Assembly (NCBI GenBank): GCA_033856175.1
Contig: JAWVFK010000007.1
Coordinates: 1 to 9,464 of the forward strand
Direction of reading: 5' to 3'
DNA from: JAWVFK01 sp033856175
Lineage (GTDB): Bacteria > Actinomycetota > Thermoleophilia > Solirubrobacterales > 70-9
DNA length: 9,464 bases
Shown: positions 1 through 5,369 of the stretch, piece after piece
Numbering within the stretch: position 1 is the first letter of the stretch
Layout of the letters: the number at the start of each line of letters is the position of its first letter
Translations under genes and position numbers: made by a program
The notes under the pieces: generated by a model
The model's input: only the letters and a program-made list of their open reading frames with translations
Databases searched by the model: none
What the model was told of the DNA's origin: nothing

Positions 1-1437
1 GATAGCCGCGGCACGCGGTGCGTCATTGCAGCTGTTACCGAAACCGCTGGCCGCCACCAGCGTGATTAGTCCCACACAATCGTACGAGACAGGGCCGGAG
101 GAGGGCGACAAGTTGCCAAGCACTTCCGATGTGGGCTCCAGAGGCTTCTCGGGTCCGCCTGGGGTTACGACAATCGATGGGGTCCCACCCTGCCTAACCG
201 ACAGAGCATAAAAGCTGTCGGGAACGCTTTGGGGCAATCTCGCGATGATGCTGCGCTGCATCGGGCCAATCACCTGCCAGCGCACGTTGTTCCAGTAAAG
301 AACCCGGGGCAGGTTATTGGCGGCATTAGCGTCGCAGCAGCCGCTGGTCACGCCGACCACCGAGATCACATTGCTGCCTCTGGTCTCGCCGGGAGCGAAG
401 CGTAACTGGCGGACGCGGAAGCGGAAATTGATCGCGGCCTTGACATCATCGGCCTTCCCGCCGCTCGCACCAAGGTCCTTATCTGCGATCGCGCTGTCGG
501 AGGTCGAGTCCGGGCTCCCGTTGCCAAACGACTTGTCGAACGCGCCCTTGTGCCACATGAACAACTGCTGGATCCCGCCGGCGACGCAGAATTCCTCGAG
601 CAAGGAGCAATCAAGTGCGGTGAGTGCCCGCATTGGCGTCTGCACCGGCTTCGAGAGTTGCTGCGAGACGGCGTCTGGAGGATTGGCCCCGGCAGCCTTT
701 AGCGTCTGCCCAACATCGACAGGGGATGGATCGGCCGGCAGGTTTGGCGCCGTCGGCTTCTGGTCAGCTCCGTACTCGTGCCAGTCCGAGTCGCCGAAGC
801 GCGAGACGCTCGTCTCCCAGATTCGGCCCTTGCCGGAGGGGTCGTGATCGGGGTCTGAGGTCGAGTCGTTGGAGAACTCACGGTAGGGGTACTTGCCGCT
901 GCCACCAACGGCTATCGCCTTGCCGCGAGCGTAGAAGGCGATCGCCGCGACGAAGCCCTGATCCTCGGCGCGGTAGACCTCGCGCCATAACGACCCCTCG
1001 CCGAGCTTGTTCGTGTACTGCCAGATGACCGGCACGCGCTCGCAGTCCTCGAGGCCCTCGAAGGGGGTGTCGGGGTCCTTACAGGCGGCGCCGCCGGCGA
1101 AGCCGTTGTTTTGGTCGAAGAAGCGGACGGCGTAGAAGTCGACCGTGATCGGCGTGTAGGAGCCGGCCATCGCGTGGGTCTCGTTGAAGTGGGCGCCGCC
1201 GACCTGCTGGAAGAGGGTGCCGCCGTCCTTGGCGATCGGCGTGAATTGCGTGTCGCAGCTGTCGGCCGTGGCGCCCGAGCTCGCCTGGTTGGCGGTCGAG
1301 CAGGGGTTGGGGTCGATGACCGAGCCGGCGGTGGGGTCCTCGACTGGGAGGGTCGGCGCCGGGTCGGCGTGCGCGACCGTGACGGCGCCGCCGATCGTCG
1401 TAGCCGCGAGAAGCAACACCGCCAGCCGGCGTCGCAT
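1..1437 (-). CDS. Secreted protein with Ycf48/BNR-like propeller segments (3' end beyond window)
   Basis: The frame is open for 479 codons from ATG 1437 to the window edge, so the C-terminus is missing. Residues 1-24 form a signal peptide: RRR, a hydrophobic core, then AHA before Asp25, a signal peptidase I site. Two stretches resemble Ycf48/BNR-type beta-propeller repeats: around 103-118 (AVRFFDQNNGFAGG) and around 162-179 (FVAAIAFYARGKAIAVGG). The segments at 205-208 (RIWE) and 379-389 (VLYWNNVRWQV) look like further blades. At least ten cysteines, including a CC pair at 367-368, suggest disulfides outside the cell. The Asp/Ser-rich motif DSTSD occurs twice (191-195 and 310-314). An in-frame ATG at 1458 would add seven residues; AGAGGA at 1455-1450 favours 1437, though its 12-nt spacing is long. 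The gene follows the sigma gene by 86 bp in the same direction. The secreted nature is well supported. The propeller fold is an inference and the function is unknown. Confidence 0.8.
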   Translation of the reverse strand, partial: MRRRLAVLLLAATTIGGAVTVAHADPAPTLPVEDPTAGSVIDPNPCSTANQASSGATADSCDTQFTPIAKDGGTLFQQVGGAHFNETHAMAGSYTPITVDFYAVRFFDQNNGFAGGAACKDPDTPFEGLEDCERVPVIWQYTNKLGEGSLWREVYRAEDQGFVAAIAFYARGKAIAVGGSGKYPYREFSNDSTSDPDHDPSGKGRIWETSVSRFGDSDWHEYGADQKPTAPNLPADPSPVDVGQTLKAAGANPPDAVSQQLSKPVQTPMRALTALDCSLLEEFCVAGGIQQLFMWHKGAFDKSFGNGSPDSTSDSAIADKDLGASGGKADDVKAAINFRFRVRQLRFAPGETRGSNVISVVGVTSGCCDANAANNLPRVLYWNNVRWQVIGPMQRSIIARLPQSVPDSFYALSVRQGGTPSIVVTPGGPEKPLEPTSEVLGNLSPSSGPVSYDCVGLITLVAASGFGNSCNDAPRAAAI

Positions 1438-1450
1438 GGATGTGGTCGTT

Positions 1451-1477
1451 CCTCTCATCCCGTCCAACAGGGAGAGG
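1451..1477 (-). promoter_or_regulatory. Hairpin over the ribosome binding site of the secreted-protein gene
   Basis: On the minus strand CCTCTC (1477-1472) can pair with GAGAGG (1456-1451). Two more C-G pairs stack inside after a 2-nt bulge, leaving a loop of about nine bases. The 3' arm contains most of AGAGGA, the only purine-rich candidate Shine-Dalgarno for the ATG at 1437, and the hairpin also encloses the alternative ATG at 1458. It could therefore limit translation initiation. There is no U-run after it, so it is not a convincing terminator. The pairing is seen in the sequence; the regulatory role is inference. Confidence 0.3.
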
Positions 1478-1523
1478 CCACGAGCGCCCGATTTCGTAAC
1501 GGGGGATTCTCAGCGGCGCTGAA

Positions 1524-2273
1524 TCAGCCAGTGGGTCCCGGCGCCATCAGGCTGAAACGCCGCAGCCGCACCACCCGCGCCTGGCGGAAGATCACCCGCG
1601 AGGACTCGCGGCCGCTGTGCCGGGGCGTCCGACCGACCGCCGTCAGCCGCCGCCGCAGGAAGCTCAGCGCCCGTGACTGCTGCATCCGCACCGCCTCGGC
1701 GCTGCACTGGAGCACCTCGGCTATCTCACCGGCGCTCAACCCGCCCATGAATCGGAGCAGCAGCACCTGGCGCTGGGCCAGCGGCAGGCGCTCGATGAAC
1801 AGCAGCAGGTCGCTGTCGCCGATCCAGCTCAGCGCGTCGAGTGAGGAGTCGCCGTTGCCGCCGGATCGCTCGCGCCGGTTGTTGATGCTCTCCTCGTCCC
1901 AGGGCTCGACGCGATTCTGGGTTCGCAGGTAGCGGACACCCTGGTTGCGAACGATCGTGAACAGCCAGGCGCGAAAGGGCTTGCCGCGCAGCTCGTAGCG
2001 CGGCAGCGCCGCCAGCGCCTCGAGGAAGACCTGCTGGGCGGTGTCCTCGGCCTCGTGGCGGTCCTTGATGACGACGCGCAGGTAGCCGTAGACGCGGTCG
2101 AAGTAGCGGCTGTAGATGGGGGCGAAGGCGTCGGCATCGCCAGCCTGGACGCGGGTGACGAGCCGCGCTGTGTCGATGTCCTCGGCGGCCTCACGCGCCG
2201 GCTCGATCCGCTCGACGAAGACGACCTGCGCCTGCCGCCGCGTTTCGCCGCTTGTTTCGTGCCCAACCCGCAT
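1524..2273 (-). CDS. ECF-type sigma-70 family RNA polymerase sigma factor
   Basis: This 249-residue protein has the two-domain layout of extracytoplasmic-function sigma factors, which direct RNA polymerase to a small set of promoters. Region 2 covers about residues 47-117: DADAFAPIYSRYFDRVYGYL, then the acidic HEAEDTAQQVFLEAL helix and the FRAWLFTIVRN segment that contacts the -10 element. Region 4 covers about 155-210: LPLAQRQVLLLRFMGGLS, then AGEIAEVLQCSAEAVRMQQSRAL, the helix-turn-helix that reads the -35 element. There is no region 1.1 or region 3. A linker of about 40 residues, rich in charged and Gly/Ser residues, separates the domains. After region 4 comes an arginine-rich tail of about 39 residues, longer than usual. 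The ATG at 2273 is the only sensible start: there is no clear Shine-Dalgarno, but a promoter lies just upstream. No anti-sigma gene is visible nearby; the next gene encodes a secreted protein. The ECF subgroup and target promoters are unknown. Confidence 0.93.
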   Translation of the reverse strand: MRVGHETSGETRRQAQVVFVERIEPAREAAEDIDTARLVTRVQAGDADAFAPIYSRYFDRVYGYLRVVIKDRHEAEDTAQQVFLEALAALPRYELRGKPFRAWLFTIVRNQGVRYLRTQNRVEPWDEESINNRRERSGGNGDSSLDALSWIGDSDLLLFIERLPLAQRQVLLLRFMGGLSAGEIAEVLQCSAEAVRMQQSRALSFLRRRLTAVGRTPRHSGRESSRVIFRQARVVRLRRFSLMAPGPTG

Positions 2274-2284
2274 ACCCGCCGCCG

Positions 2285-2314
2285 ATCGTACGCTGCCGAG
2301 CGGCTGCGGGTCAA
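2285..2314 (-). promoter_or_regulatory. Housekeeping-type promoter for the sigma factor gene (near-leaderless)
   Basis: The minus strand reads TTGACC (2314-2309), an 18-nt spacer, then TACGAT (2290-2285), close to the sigma-70/sigma-A consensus TTGACA and TATAAT. Only 11 nt separate the -10 hexamer from the ATG at 2273, so transcription should begin about 3-5 nt before the start codon. That fits the missing Shine-Dalgarno and the frequent use of leaderless mRNAs in Actinomycetota. It lacks the GGAAC-type -35 of typical ECF promoters, so autoregulation is not indicated. Confidence 0.55.
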
Positions 2315-2343
2315 CCGAGACCTGTCGACCTGGCCCCGGTCGA
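2309..2343 (-). other. Two mutually exclusive small hairpins in the nuoN-sigma gap
   Basis: On the minus strand TCGACC (2343-2338) pairs perfectly with GGTCGA (2330-2325) across a 7-nt loop. The same arm, as GGTCGAC (2330-2324), can instead pair with GTTGACC (2315-2309) with one mismatch across an 8-nt loop, and that second structure covers the -35 hexamer of the sigma promoter. The first could be a weak stop signal after nuoN, although no U-run follows. The second could be an operator-like inverted repeat. Both are short for GC-rich DNA and may be chance. Confidence 0.2.
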
Positions 2344-2363
2344 TGCTTATGTAGCCAGACTGG

Positions 2364-3878
2364 TTACAGAAATGCTGCCAGCGCCTGGCCGGCGTTCGAC
2401 GCGAAGTCGATCAGCGGCTGGGGGATCACCCCGAAGGTGATCGTTGCGGCAGCCGCGAGCCCGGCCAGAAGCCCGATCGGCACGGCGTGGACGCCGCCGG
2501 CCTCGATCGTCTCGCCGCCCGCCATCGCCGGCAGCTCGGCGCCGGTGGCCGGGTCGCGGGCGCTCTCGCGGCCGGGCGTCATCCAGACCGCGGCGATGAC
2601 GCGCAGGTAGTAGGCCAGCGAGACCATCGTGCCGATCACGATCGCGACGCCGAGCCAGGTGAAGCTGTCCTTCACCGCCGCCTCGATCAGGTAGAGCTTG
2701 CCGATGAAGCCGACCGTCCCCGGCAAGCCGGCCAGGCCGAGCATCGAGATCGTCAGCGGCCAGGCGAGCAGCGGGCGCTCGCGGCCGAGGCCCTCGATCG
2801 CGTGGATGTCGTCGCCGAATGGCGTTTCGCGCTCGCGGATGACGATCACCGCGAAGGCGGCGAGGTTCATCACCGTGTAGCCGAGCAGGTAGAAGACGAG
2901 GGCGTCGATGCCGAGCTTCGTCGCCACCAGCAGGCCGACCAGCATGTAGCCGGCCTGGGCGACGCCCGAATACCCGAGCAGGCGCTTGAGCGAGCTCTGG
3001 CCAAGGGCGCCGACGTTGCCGACGACGATCGAGATCGCCGCAAGCACGGCCAGGGCGACGTCCCAATCGCCGCTCTCGGGGCCCAGCGCCACCTCGAAGA
3101 AGCGAATGAAGACGGCGAATGCGGCGGCCTTGGTCGCGACTGCCATGAAGGCCGTGATCGGCGTCGGCGCTCCCTCATAGACGTCGGGCGTCCACTGGTG
3201 GAAGGGCGCGATCGAGATCTTGAAGGCGAGCCCCGTCGCCGCCAGGGCGATGCCGATCAGGATCAGCGGGTCGCCGAGCACCCCCGCCTTGCCGATGCCG
3301 GCGGCGATCGCGTTGAAGTCGGTCGAGCCCGAGCCGCCGTAGATCAGCGCCAGCCCGTAGAGCAGCGTCGCCGAGCCGAGCGAGCCGACGATCAGGTACT
3401 TGAGGCCGGACTCGAGCGAGGGGGCGCGGCGCAGGTTCGAGCCGCACAACACGTACAGCGGGATCGACAGCAGCTCGAGGGCGACGAAGAAGCTGACGAG
3501 GTTCTGGGCCTGGGCCAGCAGGACCATGCCGAGGACCGAGCCCAGCAGCAGGGCGTGGTACTCGCCGCGGCCCGACTGTTCGGCTGCCGGCTCGCCGAGC
3601 GAGAGGACGACGGTGAAGGCGGCCGCGGTCAGGGCGATCAGGGCGATCGCGATCGCCAGCTCGTCGAGGCGAAGGGCGCCGGTGACGAGATCCTTGCGCT
3701 CGCCGAACTGCCAGATGCAGAGGCCGGCGGTGATGCCGAGCGTCAGCAAGGTCAACAGCGGCACGACGACGCGGTCGCGGCGGACGAGGCCGCCGAGCAG
3801 GACGATGCAGATGCCGACGGTCAGCGCCAGCACCGGTGAGAGTGCGGCGTAGTCGATGTGGGGGGCGTGGAAGTTCAT
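2364..3878 (-). CDS. nuoN: NADH:quinone oxidoreductase subunit N (antiporter-like)
   Basis: This is a 504-residue polytopic membrane protein, one of the three Mrp-antiporter-like proton-pumping subunits of complex I, placed nearest the quinone-side subunits. The charged residues of the channel are present: Glu135 in the TM5 motif VALELLSIPLY, Lys220 in GLAFKISIAPFHQWTPDVYEG, Lys250 in AVATKAAAF and Lys394 in LPGTVGFIGKLYLIEA. The HQWTPDVYEGAPTP segment and the SLKRLLGYSGVAQAGYM segment are family hallmarks. A hydrophilic loop at about 435-463 before the last helix is somewhat long. Length is slightly above the E. coli protein. The ATG at 3878 overlaps the nuoM stop by 4 bp (ATGA), indicating translational coupling and fixing the start. 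It is the last nuo gene in the operon, ends in TAA, and has no strong terminator behind it. Confidence 0.97.
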   Translation of the reverse strand: MNFHAPHIDYAALSPVLALTVGICIVLLGGLVRRDRVVVPLLTLLTLGITAGLCIWQFGERKDLVTGALRLDELAIAIALIALTAAAFTVVLSLGEPAAEQSGRGEYHALLLGSVLGMVLLAQAQNLVSFFVALELLSIPLYVLCGSNLRRAPSLESGLKYLIVGSLGSATLLYGLALIYGGSGSTDFNAIAAGIGKAGVLGDPLILIGIALAATGLAFKISIAPFHQWTPDVYEGAPTPITAFMAVATKAAAFAVFIRFFEVALGPESGDWDVALAVLAAISIVVGNVGALGQSSLKRLLGYSGVAQAGYMLVGLLVATKLGIDALVFYLLGYTVMNLAAFAVIVIRERETPFGDDIHAIEGLGRERPLLAWPLTISMLGLAGLPGTVGFIGKLYLIEAAVKDSFTWLGVAIVIGTMVSLAYYLRVIAAVWMTPGRESARDPATGAELPAMAGGETIEAGGVHAVPIGLLAGLAAAATITFGVIPQPLIDFASNAGQALAAFL

Positions 3879-5326
3879 CGCCGCAGCGCCACCTTGGCGC
3901 TCGTCGACGGGTCGATCCGATGGAGGATGAACTGCGGGTACAGAGCCAGCGCGACGATGCAGGCCACCAGCGGCGCCAGCACCAGCCCGTCGCGCCAGCC
4001 GATCTCCCGCGACTCGACCCCCTCAGGCGCGCGGTTGTGCATCGTCCGCTGGTACAGCCGCAGGGCGTAGAAGGCGGCCAGCGCCACGCCGATCGAGGCG
4101 ACGAAGGCGTAGACGATCTTCGCCTGGAAGAGGCCGATCAGGATGTAGAGCTCGCCGACGAAGTTGGCTGAGCCGGGCATCGCCAGCGTCGCCAGCGTGA
4201 CGACGAGGAATAGCGCCGCCAGCACCGGCGCCCGCATCGCCATCCCTCCAAGCCGGCCCAGATCTTCCGACCCCGCCCGCTCGTAGAGCACGGCGATGAT
4301 CAGGAACACCGGCACCACCACCAGCCCGTGGTTGACCATCTGCAGCACGGCTCCGTTCGCGCCGTCGGGCCGGAGGCTGAAGATCCCCGCGGTGATGAAC
4401 CCCAGCTGGGCGATCGACGAATACCCCGCGATCAGCCGCACGTTCGTCTGCGTGAACGCCATCGCCGAGCCGTAGAGGATGCTCGCCAGCGCGACCACCA
4501 GGATCAGCTCCTGGAAGTGGGTCGTGGCCTGCGGGAACAGCGGCAGTGCGACCCGCAGGAAGCCGTAGGCGCCGACCTTCGAGAGCACGCCCGAGAGCAG
4601 CGCCAGCACGGGCAGCGGCGCGGCGCGGTAGGCGTCGGCCATCCAGCCGTGGAGCAGGAAGGCGGGCATCTTGACCAGGAAGGCCGCAGCGAAGAAGCAG
4701 AAGAGCCAGTACTGGCTGCCGGTCGATAGCAGGTGGGACTGCAGCGCCGCGATCGAGAACGTCAGCTGGCCGCCGGCGGGCGTCGCCAGGATGGCGGTGG
4801 CGATTGCCGCGACCAGCATCAGCAGCGAACCGACGAGCGTGTAGACGATCATCTTCGTCGTCGCCGGCACCCGGTTGGCGCCGCCCCAGGCGCCGATCAG
4901 GAAGTAGAACGGCACCAGCATCAGGTCGAAGAAGAGGACGAAGAGCAGCAGGTCCTGGGCGAGGAAGGCGCCGAGCGTCGCCGACTCGGCGAGCGCCAGC
5001 ATCAGGAAGTACAGGCGCGGCCGCTCGATCTCGCGCAGCGCCGAGAAGATCATCGCCGCCGGCCAGACGAGCGCCGTCAGGGCGACGAGGAAGAGGCTGA
5101 GGCCGTCGACGCCGAGGGCGTAGCGGACGCCGAGGCCGGGGATCCAGCTGACGTCGACCGAGTGCTGGAGCCCGTCGGCGCTGGCGTCGAAGCCGGCGAC
5201 GAGGGCGATCGCCAGCCCGAGCACGCCGAGCGACCCAGCGCTCGCGACCCAGCCGGCGGCGCGGCGCGGCATCGCGCAGGCGACGACACCCGCCGCCAGC
5301 GGCAGCGAGAGCAGGAGGTTCAGCAC
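3875..5326 (-). CDS. nuoM: NADH:quinone oxidoreductase subunit M (antiporter-like)
   Basis: This is a 483-residue polytopic membrane protein, the middle antiporter-like proton-pumping subunit of complex I. Family motifs are LVKMPAFLLHGWMADA (Lys219), GVLSKVGAYGFLR (Lys250), GYSSIAQLGF and MPGSANFVGELYIL (Glu392). In the TM5 motif LFFDLMLVPFYFLIGAWGG the usual glutamate (E144 in E. coli) is Asp134, so the acidic group is kept. The start is GTG at 5326. AGAGGG lies about 7 nt upstream, and the N-terminus LNLLLSLPLAAG fits the family, so this start is well supported. A 43-bp gap separates it from nuoL, the widest junction among the nuo genes here, which may lower coupling. The stop overlaps the nuoN start by 4 bp. 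Confidence 0.96.
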   Translation of the reverse strand: MLNLLLSLPLAAGVVACAMPRRAAGWVASAGSLGVLGLAIALVAGFDASADGLQHSVDVSWIPGLGVRYALGVDGLSLFLVALTALVWPAAMIFSALREIERPRLYFLMLALAESATLGAFLAQDLLLFVLFFDLMLVPFYFLIGAWGGANRVPATTKMIVYTLVGSLLMLVAAIATAILATPAGGQLTFSIAALQSHLLSTGSQYWLFCFFAAAFLVKMPAFLLHGWMADAYRAAPLPVLALLSGVLSKVGAYGFLRVALPLFPQATTHFQELILVVALASILYGSAMAFTQTNVRLIAGYSSIAQLGFITAGIFSLRPDGANGAVLQMVNHGLVVVPVFLIIAVLYERAGSEDLGRLGGMAMRAPVLAALFLVVTLATLAMPGSANFVGELYILIGLFQAKIVYAFVASIGVALAAFYALRLYQRTMHNRAPEGVESREIGWRDGLVLAPLVACIVALALYPQFILHRIDPSTSAKVALRR

Positions 5327-5369
5327 GAGGGGCCCTCTGGTGCGGCCGCGCTGTGCTGGAGCCCGGCCC

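Noticed and set aside
317..847. Plus-strand open frame of 176 codons
   Set aside because: It lies opposite the secreted-protein gene, whose frame is open for the whole 1437 bases with a signal peptide and repeat motifs; the plus frame has neither.
1511..1521. Short perfect palindrome CAGCGGCGCTG at the end of the sigma gene
   Set aside because: Eleven bases in GC-rich DNA with a one-base centre; cannot form a useful hairpin and is expected by chance.
1111..1932. Plus-strand open frame of 273 codons across the start of the secreted-protein gene and the sigma gene
   Set aside because: It overlaps two minus-strand genes with clear domains or a signal peptide and has no recognisable features.
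2325..2343. Possible rho-independent terminator after nuoN
   Set aside because: Only a 6-bp stem, with no U-run on the minus strand after it, so not called a terminator.
2487..3839. 450-codon open frame on the plus strand opposite nuoN
   Set aside because: Same Arg/Asp/Glu-rich antisense composition, no recognisable motifs, and nuoN on the other strand is certain.
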